From Vibrio hannami (GTDB taxonomy: Bacteria > Pseudomonadota > Gammaproteobacteria > Enterobacterales > Vibrionaceae), in assembly GCF_029589055.1 (NCBI RefSeq), contig NZ_JARQZP010000007.1:1860001-1924000 (forward strand): 64,000 nt of DNA, read 5' to 3'. Position numbers and translations under genes: made by a program. The stretch's first letter is position 1. Each line of letters opens with the position of its first letter. The notes beneath the pieces were generated by a model. It was not told the DNA's origin. It made no database searches and worked only from the letters and a program-made list of their open reading frames with translations. Shown here piece after piece: positions 9,396 to 17,908 of the stretch.

Positions 9396-10532
9396 TTAAC
9401 CCAACAAGCTTAGAGCTGCCGATGGAGTCTGTTTTGCCTGAGCCAGAACAGATGTACTCGCATTCTGAAGAATTTGAGACTTGGTCATCTGTGTTGTCTC
9501 TTTAGCAAAGTCAGTATCCTTAATACGGCTTCTGGACGCATTAACGTTTTCGTTGATGTTATCCAGGTTACTGATAGCGTGACTGAAACGGTTCTGGAAC
9601 GCACCCAGGTTAGCTCGTTCACTATCTACCGCCTTCAGTGCACCATCGATAATAGACACTGCCTGCTGGGAACCGGCAACAGTTGTAACGTTAATATCGT
9701 TAACTGATTTGCTTTCACCAGCGGATAAGTTTAGCTCACTCGCCAGTCCGCCACTGAACGACAACTCACCACCCTGAACAGCCTGGTTTGTTGCGAAGAT
9801 TTGCAGTTTATTATCTTCACCAACAGAGGCTTTAATATCGTTGTGCTGACCATTGATATAGGTCGCCAGCTCTTCGATATCGTTACCCTCTTTAGCATTC
9901 AGAGAAATTTCTTGTGCATTCCCCCTACTATCAGTATAGGACACTGTAAGGTCTGTAGCACCTTCAGCCACTGTCCAGTCTGCGTCTTTACCTTCCTGGG
10001 CAACATAAAGCTGTCCGCCCATTCCAGCTGTATCTGTACGCATATTACCAATAGAGAGACTTACAGCTTCACCAGAGTCAGCTCCGATCTGGAATGATTG
10101 TGCGCCGAACGTACCATTAAGTAGCTTGTTACCACCAAATGAGGTCGTTTCAGCAATACGGTTTAATTCGTCATTAAGAGCGGTAACCTCTTCCTGAATC
10201 GCAACACGTTCTGAACGGGAGTTCGAGCCGTTAGCAGATTGCAAGGACAGGTCACGCATACGTTGAAGGATGTTGGTTGACTCATTCATCGCACCTTCTG
10301 CTGTCTGTGCGATAGAGATACCATCATTTGCGTTACGTACGGCCATATCAAGGCCGCGACTTTGAGATGTCAATCGGTTGGAGATTTGTAAACCCGCAGC
10401 ATCATCTTTCGCGCTGTTGATTTTATAGCCTGAAGACAGGCGCTCCATCGATTTATTCAGACCTTCATTCGCCCCTACGAGGTGACGTTGAGCGGTCATA
10501 GCAGACACATTCGTGTTTACATTTATTGCCAT
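9396..10532 (-). CDS. Flagellin (filament subunit, sigma-28 type)
   Basis: A filament subunit of 378 residues. The N-terminal helical domain (MAINVNTNVSAMTAQRHL to ISIAQTAEGAMNESTNILQRMRDLSLQSANG) and C-terminal domain (IKDTDFAKETTQMTKSQILQNASTSVLAQA) are standard, with a D2/D3-like insert that includes the Vibrio motif IEELATYINGQ. It ends in SALSLLG like the next flagellin. AAGGAG precedes the ATG and a sigma-28 promoter lies 87 bp upstream, so it should be a late gene released by FlgM export. Which of flaB/C/D it matches cannot be decided here. Confidence 0.95.
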   Translation of the reverse strand: MAINVNTNVSAMTAQRHLVGANEGLNKSMERLSSGYKINSAKDDAAGLQISNRLTSQSRGLDMAVRNANDGISIAQTAEGAMNESTNILQRMRDLSLQSANGSNSRSERVAIQEEVTALNDELNRIAETTSFGGNKLLNGTFGAQSFQIGADSGEAVSLSIGNMRTDTAGMGGQLYVAQEGKDADWTVAEGATDLTVSYTDSRGNAQEISLNAKEGNDIEELATYINGQHNDIKASVGEDNKLQIFATNQAVQGGELSFSGGLASELNLSAGESKSVNDINVTTVAGSQQAVSIIDGALKAVDSERANLGAFQNRFSHAISNLDNINENVNASRSRIKDTDFAKETTQMTKSQILQNASTSVLAQAKQTPSAALSLLG

Positions 10533-10618
10533 AATTGATCTCCTTTGGCATTAGAGTTTGATGGCCGCCACGTCTCTCACCTCGCTTAGGCACATCATTT
10601 TCATTTCTCTCATTCCCC

Positions 10619-10646
10619 TTAACGGCGAACAAAATAGATCCTTTAG
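10619..10646 (-). promoter_or_regulatory. Sigma-28 promoter of the flagellin at 9396
   Basis: The minus strand reads CTAAAG, then a spacer, then GCCGTTAA: the form TAAA-N15-GCCGTTAA. This matches the FliA consensus TAAA-N15-GCCGATAA with one change, 87 bp upstream of the ATG. Confidence 0.85.
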
Positions 10647-10770
10647 AGAAAAATTAATTATTTTTTGGCTTTTTTTATGAAGGGATATTTATGTGACAAT
10701 GTTCACATAAGACTTTACTTAAGGTTCCTCAGATTGCTCAATATTTAAGAGCGTGGTGGCGTATCTGATG

Positions 10771-10873
10771 TTTACCTGGTGTGCTCTATGTAGTGAACAT
10801 GCCTGAAATGGATAACATATTGCCTACGTGAGGGTCACTTAAGCGGTTCACGGAATAGAGCACTCCTGGTAAA
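10771..10873. repeat. Imperfect inverted repeat between two flagellins
   Basis: Two arms of about 27 bases (10771-10797 and 10847-10873) match as inverted repeats: TTTACCTGGTGTGCTCTAT on the left against TTTACCAGGAGTGCTCTAT read on the other strand on the right, then GTGAAC in both. The loop is about 50 bases. It lies between the terminator of the middle flagellin and the promoter of the next. It could be a small MITE-like element or a structured RNA; no coding frame fits. Confidence 0.5.
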
Positions 10874-10900
10874 TATCTTCTTCGTATACGACCCATAAAC

Positions 10901-10925
10901 TAAAAAAACCCGGCGGCTGCCGGGT
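10901..10925 (-). terminator. Terminator of the middle flagellin
   Basis: On the minus strand, ACCCGGC and GCCGGGT form a stem with a 4-base loop followed by seven T. It lies 28 bp after the stop at 10953. Confidence 0.9.
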
Positions 10926-10952
10926 TCTCAATTAGTTCAACTTAACTCAATA

Positions 10953-12083
10953 TTAGCCCAGTAGGCTTAGTGCCGAGTTCGGTGCCTGCTTCGCCTGAGC
11001 AAGGACTGAAGTTGATGCCTGCTGCAGAATCTGAGACTTAGTCATCGCTGTGGTTTCTTTCGCAAAGTCTGTATCTTTGATTCGGCTCTTAGACGCATTC
11101 ACGTTTTCGTTGATGTTGTCTAGGTTATTAATCGCATGGTCGAAACGGTTCTGGAATGCACCCAGCTCTGCTCGGTGTGAATCCACATATTTCAGTGCCG
11201 AGTCAATGATACCTACTGCTTCTTGTGAACCACCTACGGTTGTCACATCCAGCGTATCAACAGTGACTGCCTTGCCTTCACCCATACCTAGTTCACCAGC
11301 AAGGCTACCACCGAATGATACTTCACCCTGTACCTTGTTGTTACCAGCGAATACCTGAAGGCGACCTTCTTCGTCTACCGATGCAGCCACAGAATCCTGC
11401 TGACCATTGATGTACGTTGCCAGCTCTTCGATGTCATCACCCTGCTTAGCGTTGATGGTTACATTCTGCTCTGCTCCTGCATCATCAGTAAAGGAGATTG
11501 TCAGTGTAGAGTCTTGTGCTACACCCCAGTTCTGGTCTTTACCTTCTGCTGCTGCGTAAGAAGTACCACCCATCATACGGTTGTCTGAACGCATATCTTT
11601 CAGAGATAGCATTACCGCTTCACCGTTATCCGCACCAATCTGGAAAGACTTTGTACCGTGTGTACCGTTCAGAAGCTTATTACCACCGAAAGATGTGGTT
11701 TCTGCAATACGGTTCAGTTCGTCATTCAATGCTGTTACTTCTTCCTGAATCGCTACACGGTCTGCTTTTGAGTTCGCACCGTTCGCTGATTGTAGGGACA
11801 AGTCACGCATACGCTGAAGGATGTTGGTGGTCTCGTTCATTGCACCTTCTGCTGTCTGTGCAATCGAGATACCGTCGTTCGCGTTTCGTACCGCTACGTC
11901 AAGGCCACGGCTCTGAACGTTCAAACGGTTAGAGATTTGAAGACCCGCTGCGTCGTCTTTCGCGCTGTTAATCTTGAAGCCAGAAGACAGGCGTTCCATT
12001 GAACCATTCAGGTCATTCGCTGCATTGTTCAGGTGACGCTGAGCTGTCATTGCTGCTACGTTAGTATTTACATTCACTGCCAT
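10953..12083 (-). CDS. Flagellin (filament subunit, sigma-28 type)
   Basis: A second filament subunit, 376 residues, close to the one at 9396 in both terminal domains and again ending in SALSLLG. The start is the ATG at 12083 (MAVNVNTNVAAMTAQRHL) with GGAGA upstream; a longer in-frame reading to 12140 has no ribosome site and crosses the leader. It has its own sigma-28 promoter and its own terminator, so it is a single-gene unit. The central region carries the shared Vibrio motif IEELATYINGQ. Confidence 0.95.
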   Translation of the reverse strand: MAVNVNTNVAAMTAQRHLNNAANDLNGSMERLSSGFKINSAKDDAAGLQISNRLNVQSRGLDVAVRNANDGISIAQTAEGAMNETTNILQRMRDLSLQSANGANSKADRVAIQEEVTALNDELNRIAETTSFGGNKLLNGTHGTKSFQIGADNGEAVMLSLKDMRSDNRMMGGTSYAAAEGKDQNWGVAQDSTLTISFTDDAGAEQNVTINAKQGDDIEELATYINGQQDSVAASVDEEGRLQVFAGNNKVQGEVSFGGSLAGELGMGEGKAVTVDTLDVTTVGGSQEAVGIIDSALKYVDSHRAELGAFQNRFDHAINNLDNINENVNASKSRIKDTDFAKETTAMTKSQILQQASTSVLAQAKQAPNSALSLLG

Positions 12084-12164
12084 GGTGATTTCTCCAATTG
12101 ATTTTCCGGTATAGCGGTTTCCGACGTCTCGGAAAACCAAGTAGTTCTCTCAAAGTTACTTTTA

Positions 12165-12192
12165 TTAACGGCGTAGAAAATAAATCCTTTAG
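12165..12192 (-). promoter_or_regulatory. Sigma-28 promoter of the middle flagellin
   Basis: The minus strand has CTAAAG and GCCGTTAA in the form TAAA-N15-GCCGTTAA, 82 bp upstream of the ATG at 12083. The -10 half is identical to that of the neighbouring flagellin. Confidence 0.85.
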
Positions 12193-12316
12193 AAAAAATC
12201 GGGAAAAAACTGGATAAAACTCAAAAAACAGACGCGAACGTGATGTATTTTTCAAAATCAGAATAAAGGCTAAAAAAAACACTAAAGTATGTAAATCCGT
12301 GGTCGATACCTTGGGG

Positions 12317-12703
12317 TTAACAACCTGCCTTCTGAGTTGGTGTGATCTCGCAAAAGGTTCTTTCAAACGTGCCTTTCTGAGAATATTTAGAGGTTCCATT
12401 AAGAGTAACAGTAATTACAGCGGCATCTTTGCAACGAATCTTAAGGCTTACATTGTCGATATAGCCAAAGTCTTTTAATTGGGGGAAATTTTTCTCTACA
12501 CATAATAGAGACTCAACATCAAGAAACTCCATAAAATGCCTGCCAACGACTTCATCTTTAACGTAACCAGTTAACGTTAGCCAGGCAGGGCTCACATCTA
12601 AAATTGTGCCACTGAAGTCAAGGGACTGAACCATCTTTTCATCATGTCCTAAGTCCATGCAATGTGTTCTGGTATCGATATATGTTTCTCTGCCAACGTC
12701 CAT
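12317..12703 (-). CDS. Free-standing PAS-domain protein between flagellins
   Basis: A 128-residue protein that is essentially one PAS fold: SLDFSGTILDVSPAWLTLTGY followed by VVGRHFMEFLDVESL, and a C-terminal beta part (VSLKIRCKDAAVITVTLNG). There is no kinase, GGDEF or other output domain and no signal peptide. AAGGATG lies upstream of the ATG. It has its own -10-like promoter and is separated from the flaA-like gene by a terminator. A role in sensing or in binding a flagellar partner is only inference; I do not know a named homologue in this position. Confidence 0.85.
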   Translation of the reverse strand: MDVGRETYIDTRTHCMDLGHDEKMVQSLDFSGTILDVSPAWLTLTGYVKDEVVGRHFMEFLDVESLLCVEKNFPQLKDFGYIDNVSLKIRCKDAAVITVTLNGTSKYSQKGTFERTFCEITPTQKAGC

Positions 12704-12735
12704 AGCGACATCCTTGTTATATTACTCAATGCTTA

Positions 12736-12741
12736 ATTATA
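12736..12741 (-). promoter_or_regulatory. Likely sigma-70 -10 box of the PAS gene
   Basis: TATAAT is present on the minus strand 33 bp before the ATG at 12703. The -35 is weak (TTTTTA about 16 bases upstream). No sigma-28 or sigma-54 signature is present. Confidence 0.5.
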
Positions 12742-12791
12742 GTGAACGATGTGCTAGTAAAAAGAGAGGTAGGGATAGTTTTTGAAACGCA

Positions 12792-12831
12792 GAAAAAGAA
12801 AATGCCCCTATCCTTTGAGAGAACTAGGGGC
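12792..12831 (-). terminator. Terminator downstream of the flaA-like flagellin
   Basis: On the minus strand GCCCCTA and TAGGGGC pair with a 14-base loop, followed by ATTTTCTTTTTC. It lies about 210 bp after the stop at 13043 and separates this gene from the PAS gene. Confidence 0.7.
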
Positions 12832-13042
12832 TGGTTGCTAGCCAGATGCCTATGTGGAGATCAGAGAGAAATGTCACATAACCGGCTGAGCGTGCATCTT
12901 AAACCCTTCCACTATCTGCAGTGTGAGAGTGAGAGAGCATCAAGTTTTCAAGTCTAAAATGCGATTGCCAGAACAGCGTTATTCAGAAAAGGTTCACGTC
13001 TGGACCCATTAATGCAGAGTAACGCTATTTCCAGAATGTCGA

Positions 13043-14197
13043 TTACTGAAGTAATGACATTGCTGAGTTTGGCAATTGTTTTGCTTGAGCAAGTATGGAA
13101 GTACCTGCCTGTTGCAAAATCTGGTTTTTCGTAAGTTCGGTTGTCTCTTTCGCAAAGTCTGTATCTTTGATACGGCTCTTCGAAGCTTCAACGTTCTCCT
13201 GGATGTTCGCCAGGTTGTTGATACTGTGGCTTAGACGGTTCTGCTTCGCACCAAGATCAGCTCGCTGGCTATCTACATACTTAAGTGCCGCATCCAGAAT
13301 ACCCACCGCATTCTGAGAACCTGTTACCGTTCTTACATCAATATCTTGTGCAGTTGTCACTACACCTTCCGCGCCAGCAAGGCCAATTTCACTCGCCAGA
13401 GGACCACCGATATCCAGTCCACCCTGAAGGTTAGGTTCCGCCACAAAAATCTGTAGGTTGCCAGTTTCACCAACCGATGCTTTTAGTTTATCTGTCTGAC
13501 CGTTGATATAAGTCGCCAGCTCTTCGATATCATCACCAACTTTAGCGTCGATATTGATGATCGTGTCTTCTTCGCCATCAAGGCCGCCAATCGTCAAGGT
13601 CATGGTGTTAGCGCCTGCCGGTACACCCCAGTCTTTACTGATTACCTGGCCTTCAGGCAGTTCAGCAAAGAACGTTGTGCCACCCATACGGAAATCATCC
13701 GCACGAACACTGGTTAGCCCCATAAGCATCGCTTCACCAGAGTTAGAACCAATCTGGAATGCCGCTTCACCAAATGTACCATTAAGTAGTCGACGTCCAC
13801 CAAATGATGTGGTTTCCGCGATACGGTTTAACTCGTCTTGCAACGCACTAACTTCTTCCTGCAGAGCCTGACGTTCAGACGCTGAGTTGGAGCCGTTAGC
13901 CGACTGCAATGACAGATCTCGCATACGTTGAAGAATCGATGTTGATTCGTTCATCGCACCTTCTGCTGTCTGTGCAATAGAAATACCGTCGTTCGCATTT
14001 CGCATTGCCACATCCAGGCCGCGTGACTGTGCAATCAATCGGTTAGAGATCTGCATACCTGCAGCATCATCTTTTGCACTGTTAATTTTGTGACCCGAGG
14101 ACAAACGTTCCATCGAGGTATTCAGATTATCTGTCGCTTTGTTCAGGTAACGCTGAGACGTCATTGCCGCGACGTTAGTACTTACTGTTACAGCCAT
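13043..14197 (-). CDS. flaA: FlaA-like core flagellin (sigma-54 dependent)
   Basis: A 384-residue flagellin that differs from the other two: it ends in LPNSAMSLLQ as V. cholerae FlaA does, and has the FlaA-type stretch FGEAAFQIGSNSGEAMLMGLTSVRADD. The start is the ATG at 14197 (MAVTVSTNVAAMTSQRYL) with GGAGAG upstream. A sigma-54 promoter rather than a sigma-28 promoter lies ahead of it, as in V. cholerae where flaA alone is FlrC-dependent and essential for the filament. I infer that this is the core subunit. Confidence 0.92.
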   Translation of the reverse strand: MAVTVSTNVAAMTSQRYLNKATDNLNTSMERLSSGHKINSAKDDAAGMQISNRLIAQSRGLDVAMRNANDGISIAQTAEGAMNESTSILQRMRDLSLQSANGSNSASERQALQEEVSALQDELNRIAETTSFGGRRLLNGTFGEAAFQIGSNSGEAMLMGLTSVRADDFRMGGTTFFAELPEGQVISKDWGVPAGANTMTLTIGGLDGEEDTIINIDAKVGDDIEELATYINGQTDKLKASVGETGNLQIFVAEPNLQGGLDIGGPLASEIGLAGAEGVVTTAQDIDVRTVTGSQNAVGILDAALKYVDSQRADLGAKQNRLSHSINNLANIQENVEASKSRIKDTDFAKETTELTKNQILQQAGTSILAQAKQLPNSAMSLLQ

Positions 14198-14342
14198 CTT
14201 TTTGCTCTCCTGTTGAGTTCGCAAGCTTTTTGCGAAGCGGCCAGCTTAGGTCTCATTTGGATAAGCACTGACCGTGATAGTTACTTGCAGAATCTGATGA
14301 ACCCATCAAATTCAAATATATAAGTTGTCTACATATATTACA

Positions 14343-14359
14343 TACAACATGTGTGCCAA
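14343..14359 (-). promoter_or_regulatory. Sigma-54 promoter of the flaA-like flagellin
   Basis: The minus strand reads TTGGCACACATGTTGTA: a perfect -24 (TTGGCAC) and a -12 of TTGTA instead of TTGCA, with correct 10-base spacing. It leaves a leader of about 130 nt. Confidence 0.75.
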
Positions 14360-14467
14360 CTTTTTCTTACTCAACGATATTCTGTATAAAATAAATTTTA
14401 ACTCTTAATAACAACAAGTTAAGCGCATTATTTTCAGCAATGTTTTAACCCGTCCCACTTATAACCT

Positions 14468-14513
14468 CGAAAAAGTAACTCTTTACCCCCTGGCAAAGAT
14501 TGCCGCTTTTTCG
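14468..14513 (-). terminator. Possible terminator after flgL
   Basis: CGAAAAAG at 14468 pairs with CTTTTTCG at 14506, with an inner GGCAA/TTGCC stem. It lies about 80 bp after the flgL stop and is symmetrical, so it could act in both directions. The remainder of the 14198-14591 gap holds the flaA promoter and leader. Confidence 0.45.
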
Positions 14514-14591
14514 ATTCTTGCCTGCTTCTATTTCCTCTCCGACATAAATTGGCCGCTCATATGGCATCCAGCTCATAAGGCATTAGCTAAT

Positions 14592-15788
14592 TTATAGGTA
14601 GTTAAACAGAGTCAGGTCTTTCACTTTGCCGAAAGCCTTCTGTGAAGCTTCCAGTGCTAAGGAATTCTCATTAAATTCAATCACTGCTTGCGAGTAATCC
14701 AAATCTTCAAACGCACTTTTTGACTTAGCCAATGTCAGCTTAAAGTCTTCGTGCAGATCTTCCTGAATATCCAGAGTATCCAAACGTGCACCTACATCGG
14801 TACGAGCTTTGCCAAGGTGAATGAAAGCCGCATCAAACTCTTCAACCAGACGGTGCAGTTGTCCGGTTGCTGAAGCGTCAGAAACCGATGCCTTTTCTAA
14901 ATTGATTACATCCCTGAAGCTGTCGAAGATACTGATCGTTTTGTTTGGCTCTAAAGTGATGCTGTCACCGGCAGTGATTTGCCCTTTAATCTCAATATTC
15001 AAGCCTTCGTACTTAATGCCAACCTTAGGATCGAACTCCTGGGCAGCTACCACACTTCCGTCTCTTTCCAGCTGATAACCAAAAGTTCCGCCAGTACCCA
15101 TATCAACAAAGGTGATTTTGTATTCCGATTCGTCAAAGTAATCTGTATTAGTTGCACGTTCCAGCAGGAGTTCTGAAGCACTCTGTAACTCATAATTTGG
15201 TGAATAGTCACCAAATGGATTGTCGATCTCCATATACACTTCGTTGCCGGGATCATTTATAGGCATCTCCAGCTGATTGGAGATTTTCATCTTCCTATGA
15301 TATTCATCACCCGCATACGTCACGTTTCCGGAGTTATCACGGAAAAACGGCTGACTTTTAGGCTTTGTTCCCGCAAAGATGTAGTTACCGGATTCATCCT
15401 GACTATTGGTCAGGTTAAGCAGATTGTTGAAGAGCTCCTGAAGTTCACGAACCTTAGCTTCGCGATCCTGTCCTGAATGCGAACCGTTAATCATCTCCAT
15501 AACTGTGCGTTTGGCTTCATCTGCATAAGCTTCTGAGTTAGCCACCAGCACTTCATGGTGTTCTAAACGGTTTCGAACCAGAACGATAGCATCCATATAC
15601 TGGCGTAGCTGTTCTGACTGTTGGCCTATCGACTGCACATAGTGTGTCGCTAGTGGGTCATCACTGGACTTCAGTAGTTTTTTACCCGACGCAAGCTGCG
15701 CCTGATTGTGAATAACTTTGGCTTCTTGTCTTCTCAGATCGTTCTGAACTGACTGATAGTTGTGGAAGCTTGAAATACGATTAATCAT
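14592..15788 (-). CDS. flgL: FlgL, hook-filament junction protein
   Basis: FlgL (HAP3) joins the flexible hook to the rigid filament together with FlgK. The 398-residue protein starts MINRISSFHNYQSVQNDL and has flagellin-like terminal helices (HNQAQLASGKKLLKSSDDP near the N-terminus). It is longer than enteric FlgL (about 317), as is usual in Vibrio. AAGGAGG precedes the ATG and the gene starts 10 bp after flgK, with which it forms an operon driven by the sigma-54 promoter at 17728. Confidence 0.95.
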   Translation of the reverse strand: MINRISSFHNYQSVQNDLRRQEAKVIHNQAQLASGKKLLKSSDDPLATHYVQSIGQQSEQLRQYMDAIVLVRNRLEHHEVLVANSEAYADEAKRTVMEMINGSHSGQDREAKVRELQELFNNLLNLTNSQDESGNYIFAGTKPKSQPFFRDNSGNVTYAGDEYHRKMKISNQLEMPINDPGNEVYMEIDNPFGDYSPNYELQSASELLLERATNTDYFDESEYKITFVDMGTGGTFGYQLERDGSVVAAQEFDPKVGIKYEGLNIEIKGQITAGDSITLEPNKTISIFDSFRDVINLEKASVSDASATGQLHRLVEEFDAAFIHLGKARTDVGARLDTLDIQEDLHEDFKLTLAKSKSAFEDLDYSQAVIEFNENSLALEASQKAFGKVKDLTLFNYL

Positions 15789-15798
15789 TTAAGCCTCC

Positions 15799-17673
15799 TT
15801 ATCTTAAAGCCAGAATAGTGTCGAAGGTGTCATTCGCCACCTGCATAATTCGGGACGATGCCATATATGACTGCTGGAACTTCATCATATTTGCTGCTTC
15901 TTCATCCATATTTACACCAGAAACCGATGCAATACGCTCTTCCGCTGCTTCCTTCTCTAAGCGAGCAACTTCCGTCAACCTCTCAGCGGTAGACATTTTC
16001 AAGCCCATATCGGTATTCAGGTTATGGTAAAGCTCAAGAACAGTAGTATTGCCATCATTCAGTTTTTTCTCGGTCTGAAGATCCTGCATTTTTCTTAAGT
16101 TGCCGTTGTCACCTTCGGCATGAGTCAGGTTTGCAGCAAAACGGTCATCGGCTGCCGCACCGCCAGTCAGACTGAAAGTCGTACCCTGAACTGTTACCGG
16201 GCCAGACGGTGGATAATCCTGAGGTTGAAGCAGCACATTGCCTTTCATATCCAGAACAGCAAATTTATCACCCTGAGGAGAAACCAGTACCTGGAACTCT
16301 TTTAACTCACCCGCTGTAAGCACGCGAAAATCAGCATCCCCTTTAGCCGAGGTAACAGAGCTTTCGTAACTCTGAGCAGTGAGGTTTGCCGCATTCGTCA
16401 TGGTGACTTCAATTTGCTCAGCTCCTAAACGAACCGGGCGAATAATAACCTTGTCGCCAGCTTCCGGTGGCGTTCTAAGCTCAACACGCATCCCGTCGAT
16501 ATATAGAGCGGAATCCTGAGGTGTTACCTGGACAATTTCACCACTTGGTTTAATAAAGGTGTAATCACCACCATTATATCTAAGGTGATAATCGCCACCC
16601 TGAAGCTGACTAGTATCCTCGATAAAGGCTGCAATATCGGCCTCTGAACCGTTACTAGTGATAACACGGGATTTAGCAACTCGTTCGGAGTTCACGTCAG
16701 TAAACAGGTTCTTACCAACATTACCGTACAGATCCAGTCCATGTGCCTGGAGTTCATTTATTTCAAATGAGAATGCGGTAGACAGTCTTCCTAGTTCATC
16801 CTGAACATACGGCACATATTCGTCGCGAAGTTTCAGTAGCGAGCCCATTTTTCCGTCTAGTCCATCGTGCTTGATAGTTTTAAGCCCTTTACCTTCTATC
16901 ATCGCAAGCTGACGCTGCTGTGCATCTGGTTCACCATCAACCATAAGCAAAGTACTTGCCTCAGTACCTGAAACAAGGGTGTGTCCATTACCAATATGGA
17001 TGTTAAAACCTTCCGCATTCTTACGTGGAGTTACCGTTACCTTAGTATATTCAGCTAACTCTTTTACCAACTTTTCGTGGGTATCCATCAGGTCATTGTG
17101 AGGGCCAGGAGTACGCATCATCAGGCGATGCAAATCGCGAATCTCAATGGCAATTTCGTTCATTCGCTCAACAGCAAGATCCAACTTTTTGTTGGTGTTA
17201 TCCGCTTCCTGACGAACCGTTTCATAAAAAGTGTTGAGGTTCTGGCTGATTAGCCCTGCTTTTTCAAGAACAACCTTTCGCGCTCCCATATCATTCGGTG
17301 AGTCTGCTAATGTTTTTACTGAATCAAACCACTCATTCAGATTCTCTGGAATCTTTTTAGAAGCAAGAGATGAAAGCATACTGGTCAATGTATCTAGGCC
17401 AGCTTCGGTATCAGTGGTCGCAGAAAGGTTAGTCGTGGCAACGTTTAGCTCTTTAACGGCAAATTGATCCCAGGAGCGGCGAACATTTTCCACGTGAACG
17501 CCCATGCCATAGGTTTCACCGCCATATTGGCGAGGCATGTTGGTGCCCTGGATTACCGACTGACGGCTATAGCCTTCGGTATTCGCATTCGATATGTTAT
17601 GACCTGTAGTGTTGAGCTGTCTCTGAGCGGTTAATACGCTCTGAGTACCAACATTCAACAAATCCGACGCCAT
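15799..17673 (-). CDS. flgK: FlgK, hook-filament junction protein
   Basis: FlgK (HAP1) is the first junction protein on the hook tip. The 624-residue protein has the rod/hook-type N-terminus (LLNVGTQSVLTAQRQLNTTGHNISN and a YSRQ motif), a long variable middle, and the conserved C-terminus MKFQQSYMASSRIMQVANDTFDTIL. The ATG at 17673 follows the sigma-54 promoter by about 55 bp. It is the first gene of flgKL. Confidence 0.96.
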   Translation of the reverse strand: MASDLLNVGTQSVLTAQRQLNTTGHNISNANTEGYSRQSVIQGTNMPRQYGGETYGMGVHVENVRRSWDQFAVKELNVATTNLSATTDTEAGLDTLTSMLSSLASKKIPENLNEWFDSVKTLADSPNDMGARKVVLEKAGLISQNLNTFYETVRQEADNTNKKLDLAVERMNEIAIEIRDLHRLMMRTPGPHNDLMDTHEKLVKELAEYTKVTVTPRKNAEGFNIHIGNGHTLVSGTEASTLLMVDGEPDAQQRQLAMIEGKGLKTIKHDGLDGKMGSLLKLRDEYVPYVQDELGRLSTAFSFEINELQAHGLDLYGNVGKNLFTDVNSERVAKSRVITSNGSEADIAAFIEDTSQLQGGDYHLRYNGGDYTFIKPSGEIVQVTPQDSALYIDGMRVELRTPPEAGDKVIIRPVRLGAEQIEVTMTNAANLTAQSYESSVTSAKGDADFRVLTAGELKEFQVLVSPQGDKFAVLDMKGNVLLQPQDYPPSGPVTVQGTTFSLTGGAAADDRFAANLTHAEGDNGNLRKMQDLQTEKKLNDGNTTVLELYHNLNTDMGLKMSTAERLTEVARLEKEAAEERIASVSGVNMDEEAANMMKFQQSYMASSRIMQVANDTFDTILALR

Positions 17674-17727
17674 AATGCCCCCAGGGAAACCATAAAACTT
17701 AATAAAAACGTGTATCTGGAGTTAGAA

Positions 17728-17745
17728 TTGCAATTAGTATGCCAG
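17728..17745 (-). promoter_or_regulatory. Sigma-54 promoter of flgKL
   Basis: The minus strand reads CTGGCATACTAATTGCAA with 10 bases between GG and GC. Its 16-base core is the same as the one ahead of fliE. Confidence 0.85.
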
Positions 17746-17756
17746 GGTGGAAGTTT

Positions 17757-17790
17757 CTAGTTCCTCACGCTCTGCGTGGGAATTCATACC
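17757..17790. repeat. REP-like palindrome
   Basis: GTTCCTCACGCTCTGCGTGGGAA (split here as GTTCCTCACGC and GCGTGGGAA around TCT) followed by ATTCATACCTG. It resembles the CCCACGC-NNN-GCGTGGG palindromes scattered in many gammaproteobacterial genomes. A related palindrome lies 80 bp further on. It is intergenic, between flgJ and flgK. Confidence 0.5.
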
Positions 17791-17869
17791 TGACCTCAAG
17801 AAGTCGTAAGTGGTAAGAAATATTATTGAAGTGTTTGAATTAAAGTGAAAAATTCAAATAAAAGTATAC

Positions 17870-17893
17870 ATTACCACGCAGGAGCGTGGTAAT
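17870..17893 (-). terminator. Hairpin terminator of the flgFGHIJ operon
   Basis: ATTACCACGC and GCGTGGTAAT form a perfect 10-bp stem with an AGGA loop, 16 bp after the flgJ stop. On the minus strand it is followed by a T-rich stretch (ACTTTTATTTG). Confidence 0.75.
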
Positions 17894-17908
17894 GAGAATA
17901 AGTAAAAA

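Noticed and set aside
11516..11932. A 138-codon plus-strand frame inside a flagellin gene
   Set aside because: It is the antisense shadow of the conserved flagellin at 10953-12083 and has no family match.
12742..12957. A 71-codon plus-strand frame next to the PAS gene
   Set aside because: It runs over the PAS promoter and the flagellin terminator and resembles no protein family.
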